Part shown: in pieces, positions 24,150-32,350 of the stretch | Layout: each line of letters starts with the position of its first letter | Position numbering within the stretch: position 1 is the stretch's first letter | Assembly: GCF_001592825.1 (NCBI RefSeq) | Contig: NZ_LTZG01000001.1 | Coordinates: 1,364,001-1,428,000, forward strand | Source: Planococcus maritimus | Lineage (GTDB): Bacteria; Bacillota; Bacilli; Bacillales_A; Planococcaceae | Length of the DNA stretch: 64,000 nt | Direction: 5' to 3' | The notes under the pieces: generated by a model | The model's database searches: none | What the model was told of the DNA's origin: nothing | Seen by the model: the letters and a program-made list of their open reading frames with translations, nothing else | Position numbers and translations under genes: made by a program

Positions 24150-24605
24150 ATGGATACAGATAATCTTTTTAAACTGATCCACACCGTTGAAGCCGTGACG
24201 AATGAATCCATTGTTGTGTGGAATGATGCCTTTCCGCATAATGTCGGGGTTTCCCCTATTCTCGTGCTCGGCGAACTCGAGCGAAACGGCGCGCAAAACC
24301 AGATGAAGCTTGCAGAACTGCTCGGGTTTACGGGTGGGGCGATGACCAATATCGCGAGCAAGCTGGTAAAAATGGGATTAGCCGTGCGACGGTCCAACGA
24401 CCAGGATCGCCGGCAAGTGCTGCTTGAAATCACACCAGAAGGTTCAAAGGTGTTGAAAAAAGCACAAGCGCTTGGCCAAAAACAGCATATGGAGCTGTTC
24501 GAAGTGCTAGATGAGGACGAAATCGCCCAGTATTTAGCGCTCAATGAAAAAATCTTAAACGGCTTGAAAGCCAAACGAACAAACAGAGAGAAGGAATCCA
24601 AATGA
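24150..24605 (+). CDS. MarR family transcriptional regulator
   Basis: A 151-residue winged-helix regulator: ILVLGELERNGAQNQMKLAELLGFTGGAMTNIASKLVKMGLAVRR gives the DNA-binding helices, and RSNDQDRRQVLLEITPEG the wing. The DRR pattern is typical. The start at 24150 follows TAGGAG; a longer frame from 24117 lacks a site. Its stop overlaps the start of the SDR gene (ATGA), so the pair is coupled, a common arrangement for a ligand-responsive repressor and its detoxifying enzyme. Two tandem repeats upstream are likely its binding sites. Confidence 0.9.
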   Translation: MDTDNLFKLIHTVEAVTNESIVVWNDAFPHNVGVSPILVLGELERNGAQNQMKLAELLGFTGGAMTNIASKLVKMGLAVRRSNDQDRRQVLLEITPEGSKVLKKAQALGQKQHMELFEVLDEDEIAQYLALNEKILNGLKAKRTNREKESK

Positions 24606-25396
24606 ATCGAGTTCAAGGCAAAGTCGCATTGGTCACTGGAGGCGCATCGGGTATCGGACTGTCTGCCGCTACGTTATTGGCACAAGAAGGCGCGAGCGTC
24701 GTCATTGCGGATTATAACGTAAAAGGTGCTAAACAGGCCGCGGCGTCTCTCCAAAAACAAGGACTCGAAGCGATGGGTGTGTTCCTCGATGCTGCACAAG
24801 AACAATCGATCCAGGATGCGGTCGATTTCACCGTTGAGCAGTACGGTAGCCTGCAAGTCTTGTTCAATAATGTCGGCCTCACCAATCTGCAAAAAGACTT
24901 GGATGTACTCCATATCGATTTGGATGAATGGGATCGCCTTATGAATGTCAATGTTAAAAGCGTATTGCTCGGCAGTCGCTTCGCCATTCCCCACATGATC
25001 GAAGCGGGTGGTGGCTCGATCATCAACACCGCGTCAATGGCCGGCTTCACAGGAGATGCGATCCGCTCGGCATACGGCGCATCCAAAGCCGCGGTCGTCA
25101 ACTTGACGCGCTATATCGCCACCCAATATGGCAAGGACAACATCCGCTGCAACGGCGTCGCGCCGGGCCTGATTTTGACGCCTGCTGCAAAAAACAATTT
25201 GTCGCCGGATGTGCTGGCGATTTTCGAGAAATACAATGCCCTTCCTTATCACGGAGAGGCGGATGACATCGGCAACACTGTGCTGTTCCTCGCTTCCGAT
25301 GAATCCAAATTCATCACTGGCCAAACGATCCAAGTGGAAGGCGGGCATTACATCGCCAATCCGACTGCGCCGGATTTCAGCAGCATGATCAGTTAA
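24602..25396 (+). CDS. SDR family NAD(P)-dependent oxidoreductase
   Basis: A 264-residue classical short-chain dehydrogenase. It has the TGGASGIG cofactor loop, FNNVGL for the NNAG motif, the catalytic Ser-Tyr-Lys (SIINTASM, YGASKAA) and the C-terminal FLASDESKFITGQTIQVEGGH. Cofactor and substrate cannot be read from the sequence; an Asp after the second strand (VIADYN) favours NAD. It is coupled to the MarR gene upstream, so it is probably induced by the compound it acts on. A lipoprotein gene follows 39 bp later. Confidence 0.9.
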   Translation: MNRVQGKVALVTGGASGIGLSAATLLAQEGASVVIADYNVKGAKQAAASLQKQGLEAMGVFLDAAQEQSIQDAVDFTVEQYGSLQVLFNNVGLTNLQKDLDVLHIDLDEWDRLMNVNVKSVLLGSRFAIPHMIEAGGGSIINTASMAGFTGDAIRSAYGASKAAVVNLTRYIATQYGKDNIRCNGVAPGLILTPAAKNNLSPDVLAIFEKYNALPYHGEADDIGNTVLFLASDESKFITGQTIQVEGGHYIANPTAPDFSSMIS

Positions 25397-25435
25397 TATT
25401 TTTCTTCTGACGAATTTGAAAGGAGGTTGAAACAT

Positions 25436-25810
25436 ATGCATAAACCATTGCTTACCTTATTGGCTTCTGCGGCTTTGCTCACTGCCTGCAGCGGAGAACA
25501 AGCGAACGCAGGCAATGAAGCCGCTTTAGAAAACGAACAATCGTTTACCGCTATCAAAGACGTGTCCCCCGAAAACGCCAAACTACAAGATTTGGAATCC
25601 TTGCCGGAGTTTACCGTGATCGACGAGGAAATCGGCAGCGATTCACTAGAAGCAGAATTCGTCTCTGACAATTCCGGTGACCGCGTACTACTATTGAATA
25701 AAGACGGAGATGAATTCAAAAGCATTTTCGTCAAAGAAACGAAACGCTTGAAGCTCATCGATATCGACGGTGAAGGCTTGATCTTCAACGACATACTCGA
25801 CGTCCGCTAA
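25436..25810 (+). CDS. Lipoprotein, unknown
   Basis: A 124-residue lipoprotein with a short signal peptide and lipobox LTAC (Cys near residue 16), then an acidic beta-rich domain. The ATG at 25436 follows AGGAGG by 9 nt. No family recognised. It is the last gene before a terminator and may be co-transcribed with the SDR gene. Confidence 0.65.
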   Translation: MHKPLLTLLASAALLTACSGEQANAGNEAALENEQSFTAIKDVSPENAKLQDLESLPEFTVIDEEIGSDSLEAEFVSDNSGDRVLLLNKDGDEFKSIFVKETKRLKLIDIDGEGLIFNDILDVR

Positions 25811-25812
25811 TC

Positions 25813-25856
25813 AAAACAGCGCCTGAAAGAAGAAATTCTTACTGGCGCTGTTTTTT
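25813..25856 (+). terminator. Terminator after the MarR-SDR-lipoprotein genes
   Basis: Perfect 11-bp stem (AAAACAGCGCC / GGCGCTGTTTT) with a 20-nt loop and a T run. Confidence 0.82.
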
Positions 25857-26004
25857 AATGGCGAAATTGTTCCGTAATCAAGAGTCGATGTTTACAATCA
25901 CTCCATTAGCCGATTCTCTGCTTCTGCCCCGCTTCCTGTATTTAAAACTTATATTGATCAAATATTCCTCCACTTTCCCTCCCGAAACTTTCTTTCCCGC
26001 ACCC

Positions 26005-26026
26005 TTTTCAGTTGCTATACTGAAAA
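26005..26026 (+). promoter_or_regulatory. Inverted repeat and -10 upstream of the CDF transporter
   Basis: TTTTCAG (26005-26011) and CTGAAAA (26020-26026) surround a TATACT hexamer (26016-26021) that could be a -10, 78 bp before the start codon. This could be an operator of a metal-responsive repressor. It does not match the MntR box that I know. The remaining 25857-26098 stretch holds nothing else I recognise. Confidence 0.35.
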
Positions 26027-26098
26027 AACTTTGCCGTAGACACACACGATTTCGGGGTGGTATCCTACTCAAGGACTTGCGAGACGGAGGAATTTAAC

Positions 26099-26968
26099 AT
26101 GGAACAGGAACGCTTTGACAATCTGAAATTAGGCGAGCGGGGCGCGATGCTCAGCATTGCTACATATATTGTTTTATCCGTGATTAAATTATGGATCGGT
26201 TATCTAGCCGGATCGGAAGCATTACAGGCAGATGGATTGAACAATGTCACGGATATCGTGGCATCGACTGCTGTCTTGATCGGCTTGAAACTATCGCAAA
26301 AGCCGGCAGATGGCAACCACCCCTATGGGCACTGGCGGGCAGAGACCGTTGCTTCTTTGGTGGCCTCATTTATCATCGTGGCAGTTGGCCTGCAAGTCGT
26401 CTATTCGGCAGTCATCTCACTTTTCCAAGGAACCAGTGAAACGCCAGGCTTGCTTTCCGCTTGGACTGCCGGATTTTCCGCTCTTATTATGTATTTAGTA
26501 TATAGATATAACAAAAAACTAGCTGAACGAATTAATAGTAAAGCCGTCGCGACGGCGGCCAAAGACAATTTATCCGATGCCTGGGTCAGCATCGCAGCAG
26601 TCGTCGGGATTATCGGCGCGCAGTTTTATCTGCAGTGGCTAGATCCCATCGCGGCGCTTCTTGTTGGCTTATTGATCATCAAAACCGGCTGGGGCATCTT
26701 TTGGGATGCGACTCACGAATTGACGGATGGTTTTGATGAAGAACTTATCAAATCGTTCAAAGAAACCGCGCTCGCTACACAAGGCGTTGAAGAAGTTCGT
26801 GAAATCCGCGCGAGAAATTATGGCAATCGCGCCGTCGTCGATGTGACCGTCCTCGTACCTGGTGATTTGGGCATCGCTGTCGCTCACGATATCTCCACTA
26901 AAGTGGAAGTCAAACTCATGAAACGCTACGATATTTCGGCTGTGCATGTCCATGTGGAGCCACATTGA
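26099..26968 (+). CDS. Cation diffusion facilitator transporter (MneP/MneS-like)
   Basis: A 289-residue CDF transporter with six helices and a C-terminal cytoplasmic metal-binding domain. The transport-site motifs are ADGLNNVTDI (helix II) and NHPYGHWRAE (loop/helix III); helix V carries AKDNLSDAWVS. The DxxxD pair suits Zn, Mn or Fe. The sequence is closest, from memory, to the Mn exporters MneP/MneS of Bacillus, so Mn efflux is the best guess. The ATG at 26099 follows ACGGAGG. It is a single gene with its own terminator. Confidence 0.87.
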   Translation: MEQERFDNLKLGERGAMLSIATYIVLSVIKLWIGYLAGSEALQADGLNNVTDIVASTAVLIGLKLSQKPADGNHPYGHWRAETVASLVASFIIVAVGLQVVYSAVISLFQGTSETPGLLSAWTAGFSALIMYLVYRYNKKLAERINSKAVATAAKDNLSDAWVSIAAVVGIIGAQFYLQWLDPIAALLVGLLIIKTGWGIFWDATHELTDGFDEELIKSFKETALATQGVEEVREIRARNYGNRAVVDVTVLVPGDLGIAVAHDISTKVEVKLMKRYDISAVHVHVEPH

Positions 26969-26996
26969 AAACACCGGTCGCTGCCGGTGTTTTTTG
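26968..26996 (+). terminator. Terminator of the CDF gene
   Basis: Perfect stem AAAACACCGG / CCGGTGTTTT with a 6-nt loop and T run, overlapping the stop codon. Confidence 0.85.
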
Positions 26997-27013
26997 TGCT
27001 TTAAAGATATGGA

Positions 27014-27571
27014 TTAAGCATGTGCATCGGGGCCCTCAAGATAATTTTCAAAATCTGTTTTCCTAAAAACATGCAAAACACAAGCTTGCTTTTCCTTGTC
27101 TTCAAGCGCCTGATGCTCTTCAGGGAATTCAGCTTCCACATGTAAGCTGATAAACGGCAATTTTTTCTGCGCTTCTTGAGAACGGATATTGACCGTTCTA
27201 GCCCCTGCGAACACATACGACAACCCCAACTCTTCAAAAGCGATTTTTAATATGGCGACTTTAGACGCTTCGTTATACCCTTGCCCCCAATATTCGTGAC
27301 CAATCCAAGTTCCGATATGGCAGGAGTTTTTCGCGTAATCGATATACATCAAATCAGTCAAGCCGACCAGCTGATTTTGTTCATTCAAAATCATACGCGG
27401 TACTCTCTTTCCTGATTTTTCTTCTTGTCTTACCGAGCGGCTAAAACGGATCGTATCTTCAAGTGTCCCATCCGGTAGTTCTAAAGCATCCTTTACAGCT
27501 GGAACGGAAGACAGTCGGAAAATTTCTTCGCAGTATTCGTCCTTGTGCGGTAATAATATTACGTTTTTCAT
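27014..27571 (-). CDS. GNAT N-acetyltransferase, RimJ/RimL-like
   Basis: A 185-residue GNAT of the RimJ/RimL type. Visible are the LTDLMYIDYAKNSCHIGTWI strand pair, the WGQGYNEASKVAILKIAFEELG acetyl-CoA segment and the C-terminal RTVNIRSQEAQKKL. The N-terminus (LPHKDEYCEEIFRLS) replaces the usual ETxRLxLR. It is the last of a leftward row of resistance-type genes. Substrate is unknown. Confidence 0.82.
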   Translation of the reverse strand: MKNVILLPHKDEYCEEIFRLSSVPAVKDALELPDGTLEDTIRFSRSVRQEEKSGKRVPRMILNEQNQLVGLTDLMYIDYAKNSCHIGTWIGHEYWGQGYNEASKVAILKIAFEELGLSYVFAGARTVNIRSQEAQKKLPFISLHVEAEFPEEHQALEDKEKQACVLHVFRKTDFENYLEGPDAHA

Positions 27572-27636
27572 TATTATCTCCCTCTAAAGTTTCGAATAGC
27601 TTAAAGTAACTACGCGTTTGGCGAAAGAATAGTCCA

Positions 27637-28458
27637 CTATTCAAAAATCTCATTAATTAAATCGGTATTGATACACTCCACTTGTAGTCTTATATAATCC
27701 CTCGCTTCATTTAAATCCCTTTTTATAAAAGTACAGTCTATATTTTCTGACTCGTAAGCCTCTGCAATTCGTTCAATCAGGACCGTGAACTTCTTCGGCA
27801 AGTTTTTAATCCCCCAAACGCCAGCCTCTTCCTTCGAACAGATTTTGCCTTCTTTCAAATACCAATACACGCGAATCAAATTCAACAGACAATATACCGG
27901 CTTGTCATGAATTTTCCCCAAGCATTCTTTATAATCCTCCAGGATAGAAGCCAAGTAATCTTCATGGGGTACACTCGGGAAAATTTCATGAATCGGCTGG
28001 CCGGAGAGAACGATCCCACGATGGTGCGTGATTGTGAAATGTGCAGCCAAATCGACGTCGGTCTTTTCTTCATTGTTTAAATATAAAGCTGTCCCACTCC
28101 GTAATTCAACCTCATAGCGCGCACGCCAAAACTCACTGAAATGAAAATCGTAGGGTGTCGGGTAACTCCAGTTCTCAATTTGCGAAAGGGTAAGTGAGCT
28201 GATTTCGAGTGGAAACGGTTGGCTGGATCGCTCCAACAAAAAACGAACCAATTCCCGCTTTTGCTTATTGGATAAAGGCTGCGCGGTCACAATGATCAGG
28301 TCTATATCGCTATTATTCGGATTGAATCCTCCCATTGCTAAAGAACCGTGCAGGTACACCCCTATAGGTGTTCTATCCATAATAGCGACCATCTCGCTTA
28401 TCGATTCGAATACAAAATCTTGTATTTCCTGCGGACAAGTTCCCCATTTATAACTCAT
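27637..28458 (-). CDS. Aminoglycoside nucleotidyltransferase, AadA/ANT(9)-like
   Basis: A 273-residue nucleotidyltransferase. The core motif YLHGSLAMGGFNPNNSDIDL (GS-x10-D-x-D) binds nucleotide and Mg; the C-terminal half reads like the DUF4111/AadA C-terminal domain (NLIRVYWYLKEGKICSKEEAGVWGI). Family members adenylylate streptomycin or spectinomycin. The N-terminal sequence differs from the clinical enzymes, so the drug and whether it confers resistance are unknown. It sits among four GNAT genes and a methyltransferase. Confidence 0.82.
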   Translation of the reverse strand: MSYKWGTCPQEIQDFVFESISEMVAIMDRTPIGVYLHGSLAMGGFNPNNSDIDLIIVTAQPLSNKQKRELVRFLLERSSQPFPLEISSLTLSQIENWSYPTPYDFHFSEFWRARYEVELRSGTALYLNNEEKTDVDLAAHFTITHHRGIVLSGQPIHEIFPSVPHEDYLASILEDYKECLGKIHDKPVYCLLNLIRVYWYLKEGKICSKEEAGVWGIKNLPKKFTVLIERIAEAYESENIDCTFIKRDLNEARDYIRLQVECINTDLINEIFE

Positions 28459-28483
28459 CAGAACCCACCCCTTTTAAAAATAT

Positions 28484-28930
28484 CTATCTAGCGTTACGCC
28501 TATACAAGCAATAGAACCGTTCGACCCCCGGATATTTCTCGCCTAAGTTGCTTACCGAGAATCCATATTTCCTGTAAAACTCCACTGCTTGTTGATCGGT
28601 CTCGGCGATTATTTGATGGAACGGATAGGACTGACAGATAAAATCGATCATTTCACTGCCAATATTCTGTCCTCTCATTTCTGGAGAGACAGCGATATGT
28701 TTAATTTCACACTGGGAGTCCTCTAGAAATTCAACGCCGATGCAAGCAAAGAACTCTTCACTCTTGGCTATTCCGTATAATTTTCGGTTTGGAAAAGATA
28801 TGTACTTTTCGTACTCATAGGTCACTTTTTCAGGAGAAGCCGCATAGGATAGTAACTTTTGTAGAGAACACTCCAGTATGGCCGCATTGATTTCTGTTAT
28901 GCACCTACCATGTACTCCTGAATCACCCAT
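28484..28930 (-). CDS. GNAT N-acetyltransferase
   Basis: A 148-residue GNAT with the core EIKHIAVSPEMRGQNIGSEM (Q/RGxNIG variant of the acetyl-CoA loop) and the AVEFYRKYGFSVSNLGE end. The ATG start overlaps the upstream acetyltransferase by eight bases (ATGGGTGA), indicating translational coupling. No strong ribosome site lies immediately before it. The substrate is unknown. Confidence 0.8.
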   Translation of the reverse strand: MGDSGVHGRCITEINAAILECSLQKLLSYAASPEKVTYEYEKYISFPNRKLYGIAKSEEFFACIGVEFLEDSQCEIKHIAVSPEMRGQNIGSEMIDFICQSYPFHQIIAETDQQAVEFYRKYGFSVSNLGEKYPGVERFYCLYRRNAR

Positions 28931-29393
28931 CCGTCTTCATCGCCATCTTCACAAACTCATACTGCCCGCCATTCGTCGCCTGCACGAAAGATTCCGTTTT
29001 CTTAAATCCAATTTTTTCGTATAACCTGATCGCTCGCTTATTGAACGCTGCTACCGATAAAGTGAAATGCTTCGGGCGGTACTTTGTTTCGGCAAACTGC
29101 AAACCAGCTATTAGGAATTCTTCGCCCGCGCCTTGGCCGGTCAGCTCTGGTTTCATCCCAAGCCCGAGTTCCACTGTATCCGGGTCCGGTCGTTGGAAAT
29201 TATAAAACCCAATGATTTCATTGCGGTCGAGAACTACAAAATAACTGCCTTGTCGTTTTTCAGGATCCAGAAATTCTTCCAAATCTTCTGCATCTGCATC
29301 CATATCGTAAAAAGAATAGTCTCCTTGATAACGCCAAGTTTCTGCGATCACTTCTGCTTGTTCTTGTGTCATGGATTGAAACGTGTAATGCAT
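28923..29393 (-). CDS. GNAT N-acetyltransferase
   Basis: A 156-residue GNAT (MHYTFQSMTQEQAEVIAETW at the start). The core reads VELGLGMKPELTGQGAGEEF, giving the GQGAG acetyl-CoA loop, followed by FNKRAIRLYEKIGFKKTESF. The ATG at 29393 is preferred over 29411 for its position after GGGGTG. It is coupled to the downstream GNAT by an 8-base overlap. The 29 bp to the next gene suggests one transcript. Confidence 0.83.
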   Translation of the reverse strand: MHYTFQSMTQEQAEVIAETWRYQGDYSFYDMDADAEDLEEFLDPEKRQGSYFVVLDRNEIIGFYNFQRPDPDTVELGLGMKPELTGQGAGEEFLIAGLQFAETKYRPKHFTLSVAAFNKRAIRLYEKIGFKKTESFVQATNGGQYEFVKMAMKTDG

Positions 29394-29422
29394 CCACTCT
29401 TCACCCCGCAATTCCTGAATTT

Positions 29423-29917
29423 TTATGTCGACCAGTAAACCTTCCCTTCGCGCTCGCCTAAACTGCTGAAACCCGCTTTTTCCAGAACTCTAGCAGAAGC
29501 CGCATTGTTCGGGTCGCAGCTCGCAATAATCCGCTCGATGCCCTCCAAGCCAAGACCCCACTCAATAATCGCTTTAGCCATTTCCGTCGCATAGCCTTTG
29601 CCTTCATACGCAGGCACAATGCTATAGCCCAATTCAATTTCTTTAGGATTATCGGTGCTTCGCCGGAAGCCCATATCCCCGATGATGCACTGGTCTTGCT
29701 TATGAACAATGAGTCCTTCCCATTCGTTTTCTTCTGGGAAGTCGCGGTACCGCTGAGTTTTATAGGGCAGAATTTCTTTATACGTTTCGCTAGGGTAGCC
29801 AACAGCCACGGTGTAGCCTGTGACTTGTTCCAACTCTTCCCTTGTGGAAGTCGCAGCTTGCATCATTTCTGTCGTGAAAGTCATCAACTCTAACCTATCT
29901 GTATTGAGATGCGGCAT
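29423..29917 (-). CDS. GNAT N-acetyltransferase, RimJ/RimL-like
   Basis: A 164-residue RimJ-like GNAT. It starts MPHLNTDRLELMTFT, carries IELGYSIVPAYEGKGYATEMAKA and the CDPNNAASARVLEKAGFSSLGERE end. AAGGAGG lies at good spacing before the ATG at 29917; the earlier ATG at 29935 precedes that site and is rejected. It is the first of three GNATs in a row on the minus strand. Confidence 0.85.
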   Translation of the reverse strand: MPHLNTDRLELMTFTTEMMQAATSTREELEQVTGYTVAVGYPSETYKEILPYKTQRYRDFPEENEWEGLIVHKQDQCIIGDMGFRRSTDNPKEIELGYSIVPAYEGKGYATEMAKAIIEWGLGLEGIERIIASCDPNNAASARVLEKAGFSSLGEREGKVYWST

Positions 29918-29972
29918 TTTTTTATCCTCCTTCATTTTTCAAGATTTTATTCCAAGACAATGTCTTAGAATC

Positions 29973-30680
29973 TTATTGTTTAGTCGCTTTCACAATCAAA
30001 AAATTTGGTGCTTTCATCAGACGTTCATACCGTTTGGCATCCAGCTCTTTAAACTTTTGCGTCGGTTTCGGTTCGATGACCTGTTCTATTAAAAAGTGCT
30101 GAAGCGTTTTCGTTAAGATGTCGCCAAGCGGCCTTCTGAAAAACGGGACTTCGTAGACTTTCCCTTGCTTTTTCCACGTGTCTACGATCAATTCAGTAGA
30201 GAAGTATTCCATCTCACGTGACAGCTTAATATCGGTGAACGGGTGATGGACCGAGAACAGCAACTCGCCTCTAGGTTTTAAAATGCGCTGAAATTCTTTA
30301 AACGTGAGTTCCCAGTCTTCTATGTAATGAAGCGTCAAAGAGCTGACAACATAGTCAAAACTCTCCTCTTCAAAAGGCAGCCTAGAGGACAAATCCAAAC
30401 ACACGACATCTGCTTTATCTCCGATGCGCCTTTTGGCAGCCGCCACCATTTCCGGGCTCATATCCACAGCGGTCACCTGTGCTCCTCTGTCCATTAATTG
30501 CTTTGTGTACCAACCAGCTGCGCACCCGGCGTCCAATATTCTTTTTTCGCTCAAGCCCTCCGGCAGCTGAGCCAGCATGGCCGGCCTTTCGTACTCGCTA
30601 TTATATAAATTTTTTGCGTCTATCGAATGCTCGTATGCGCCAGCAAGGTTGTTGAAGGTTTCTTTGATTCTATCTTTCAT
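29973..30680 (-). CDS. Class I SAM-dependent methyltransferase
   Basis: A 235-residue methyltransferase with motif I LDAGCAAGWYTKQL, post-I VTAVDMSPEMV, motif II/III around FDYVVSSLTLHYIEDW and ILKPRGELLFSVHHP. This is the UbiE/Methyltransf_11 type acting on small molecules. The substrate is unknown. An extended -10 (TGG-TATAAT, about 30722-30714 on the minus strand) lies 35 bp upstream, so it probably starts a transcript that continues through the GNAT genes downstream. Confidence 0.87.
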   Translation of the reverse strand: MKDRIKETFNNLAGAYEHSIDAKNLYNSEYERPAMLAQLPEGLSEKRILDAGCAAGWYTKQLMDRGAQVTAVDMSPEMVAAAKRRIGDKADVVCLDLSSRLPFEEESFDYVVSSLTLHYIEDWELTFKEFQRILKPRGELLFSVHHPFTDIKLSREMEYFSTELIVDTWKKQGKVYEVPFFRRPLGDILTKTLQHFLIEQVIEPKPTQKFKELDAKRYERLMKAPNFLIVKATKQ

Positions 30681-30793
30681 GAGTCTCTACTCCTTCATAT
30701 TTCAAAGACTATTATACCAATAATTCCCACGAGCCATTCATAATAATTGAATTTTACATCATTTGAAATTCCCGTAAATTTCTTCTCGATAAA

Positions 30794-30820
30794 AAAAGAC
30801 ATCCACGTGGAATGTCTTTT
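30794..30820 (-). terminator. Terminator of the Rrf2 regulator gene
   Basis: AAAAGACAT / ATGTCTTTT arms around CCACGTGG, touching the Rrf2 stop codon; the minus strand ends in a T run. Confidence 0.75.
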
Positions 30821-31254
30821 CACTGAATATGTTCTTTCGCTTCAATATCTTTCACGATGTCTTCGAGCGTCAGGTTCTGAAATACTTTTTCCATCGCCGA
30901 CTGGGCGGCCATGAAAATCGGCTCGATGGTGCTTTGGATGTTTTTGCCGACGACGCAATCGGGATGCGGCTTGTCGTGGATGCTGAACAATTCGTTTTCT
31001 TCCACTACGTTTACGGCCTTGTATATGTCGAAGAGCGTGATCTCAGATAATGCTCTTGAAAGTTTAGCGCCCGCCACTCCTGGCTGCACTTCGATCAACC
31101 CTGCTTTTTTCAGCATCCCCATGATTTTTCTGATGACTGCTGCATTGGTATTGACGCTTCCTGCGATAAATTCGGAAGAAGAGGCCGTTTCTTTATTCAA
31201 ATCGATTAACGCCAGTATATGGATTCCGACGGCGAATCGGCTGCTGATAGACAT
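30820..31254 (-). CDS. Rrf2 family transcriptional regulator (YwnA-like)
   Basis: A 144-residue Rrf2 regulator with a winged-helix N-terminus (ISSRFAVGIHILALIDLN, NAAVIRKIMGMLKKAGLIEV, wing GVAGAKLSR) and a coiled C-terminus. It has one cysteine (Cys100 in HPDCVVG) and lacks the three-Cys Fe-S cluster of IscR/NsrR, so it belongs to the cluster-free branch (YwnA, HypR). It is divergent from an NAD(P)H oxidoreductase, matching ywnA-ywnB in B. subtilis. Two TGTAA-N9-TTACA sites lie just downstream of the two -10 elements, so it should repress both genes. Confidence 0.87.
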   Translation of the reverse strand: MSISSRFAVGIHILALIDLNKETASSSEFIAGSVNTNAAVIRKIMGMLKKAGLIEVQPGVAGAKLSRALSEITLFDIYKAVNVVEENELFSIHDKPHPDCVVGKNIQSTIEPIFMAAQSAMEKVFQNLTLEDIVKDIEAKEHIQ

Positions 31255-31295
31255 GTCTAGCCCTCCATTGCTTATTTATGTTGAATTTCACATGA

Positions 31296-31314
31296 TGTAA
31301 TTGTTCCGGTTACA
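31296..31314 (-). promoter_or_regulatory. Rrf2 operator 1 (own promoter)
   Basis: TGTAA-N9-TTACA, just downstream of an extended -10 (TG-A-TACAAT, 31324-31319 on the minus strand), 42 bp before the Rrf2 start. Confidence 0.55.
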
Positions 31315-31361
31315 AGTAATTGTATCAAAGTTCGAGCTGAAAATGTATTAAATCCAACCTG

Positions 31362-31390
31362 TTGACAAGATGGTTACAAGTGAATAAACT
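31362..31390 (+). promoter_or_regulatory. Promoter of the NAD(P)-binding oxidoreductase
   Basis: TTGACA (31362-31367) and TAAACT (31385-31390) at 17-bp spacing. GTTACAAG (31373-31380) lies in the spacer, and operator 2 follows directly. Confidence 0.75.
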
Positions 31391-31395
31391 AAACA

Positions 31396-31414
31396 TGTAA
31401 TCAATGCAGTTACA
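31396..31414 (+). promoter_or_regulatory. Rrf2 operator 2 (oxidoreductase promoter)
   Basis: A second TGTAA-N9-TTACA, exactly 100 bp from operator 1, beginning 5 bp downstream of the oxidoreductase -10 and ending 27 bp before its start codon. Confidence 0.55.
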
Positions 31415-31441
31415 AGAACAAATGAACAGGAGGAATTATTG

Positions 31442-32299
31442 ATGAAAATTTTGGTAACAGGAGCTACAGGAAAACTGGGCTCAAAAGTAGTGGCATCTTT
31501 ATTGAAACAAGTACCTGCTAGCGATCTTGCAGTAAGCGTCCGCAATCCGCAAAAGGCGGAAGACCTGCGCGCTCAAGGCGTAGACGTTCGCCACGGTGAT
31601 TTTGATGCCCCGGAAACATTGGATGAAGCTTTTCAAGGAATTGACCGCTTATTAATCATCTCAACTGATGGCGATACCGAAACGAGAATCCGTCAGCACG
31701 GAAATGCTGTACACGCCGCAGAACGTGCAGGCGTGAAATTTATCGCCTATACAAGTCTCGCCAATGCGACAGAAAGCCAGAACTTGATGGCTCCGCCACA
31801 TGTAGCGACCGAAGCGGCCATCATCAAAACGGGCATCCCTTATGCCTTCCTCCGCAATAATTGGTATTTAGAAAATGAACTCGGCAGCATCCAAGCTGTA
31901 GAAGCAGGCGCGCCTTGGGTTACTTCAGCGGGAGAAGGAAAAGTCGGCTGGGCTTTGCAGCAGGATTACGCTGACGCAGCGGTCGCTGTATTGACTGGCA
32001 AGGGACATGAAAACAAAACTTACGAACTTTCAGGACCTTTGTTAACACAGGAGCAATTGGCTTCAGCACTTGGTGACGTATTGGATAAACCAGTTTCCGT
32101 GCAGCAAGTAAGCGACGAAGAATACGCAGAAGTCATGAAAGGTGCCGGTGTGCCGGACTTCGCCATTCCGATTGTCGTCGGCATCCAGGAAAGCATCCGC
32201 AACGGTTCGCTTGAAGTCGAAAACAGCGATTTTGAACAAGTGCTCGGCCGCCCACTGACACCGATCAATGATGGTCTCTCACAGCTGGTTTCAAAATAA
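31442..32299 (+). CDS. NAD(P)-binding oxidoreductase, NmrA/QorB-like
   Basis: A 285-residue atypical SDR of the NmrA/QorB type. It opens MKILVTGATGKLGSKVVASL (GATGKLG nucleotide loop) and lacks the Tyr-x3-Lys pair of classical SDRs. It carries the RNNWYLENEL and WALQQDYADAAVAVL stretches typical of quinone-oxidoreductase-like members. It probably reduces quinones or reactive carbonyls in electrophile or oxidant stress. AGGAGG lies 8 nt before the ATG. Divergent Rrf2 control (see operators) suggests induction by redox or chlorine stress. Confidence 0.87.
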   Translation: MKILVTGATGKLGSKVVASLLKQVPASDLAVSVRNPQKAEDLRAQGVDVRHGDFDAPETLDEAFQGIDRLLIISTDGDTETRIRQHGNAVHAAERAGVKFIAYTSLANATESQNLMAPPHVATEAAIIKTGIPYAFLRNNWYLENELGSIQAVEAGAPWVTSAGEGKVGWALQQDYADAAVAVLTGKGHENKTYELSGPLLTQEQLASALGDVLDKPVSVQQVSDEEYAEVMKGAGVPDFAIPIVVGIQESIRNGSLEVENSDFEQVLGRPLTPINDGLSQLVSK

Positions 32300-32311
32300 A
32301 AAACTATACAA

Positions 32312-32348
32312 AAAACGGAGCTGATCTTGTCGATCAGCTCCGTTTTGT
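32312..32348. terminator. Bidirectional terminator
   Basis: Perfect stem AAAACGGAGCTGATC / GATCAGCTCCGTTTT between convergent genes, T/A runs on both strands. Confidence 0.87.
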
Positions 32349-32350
32349 TC

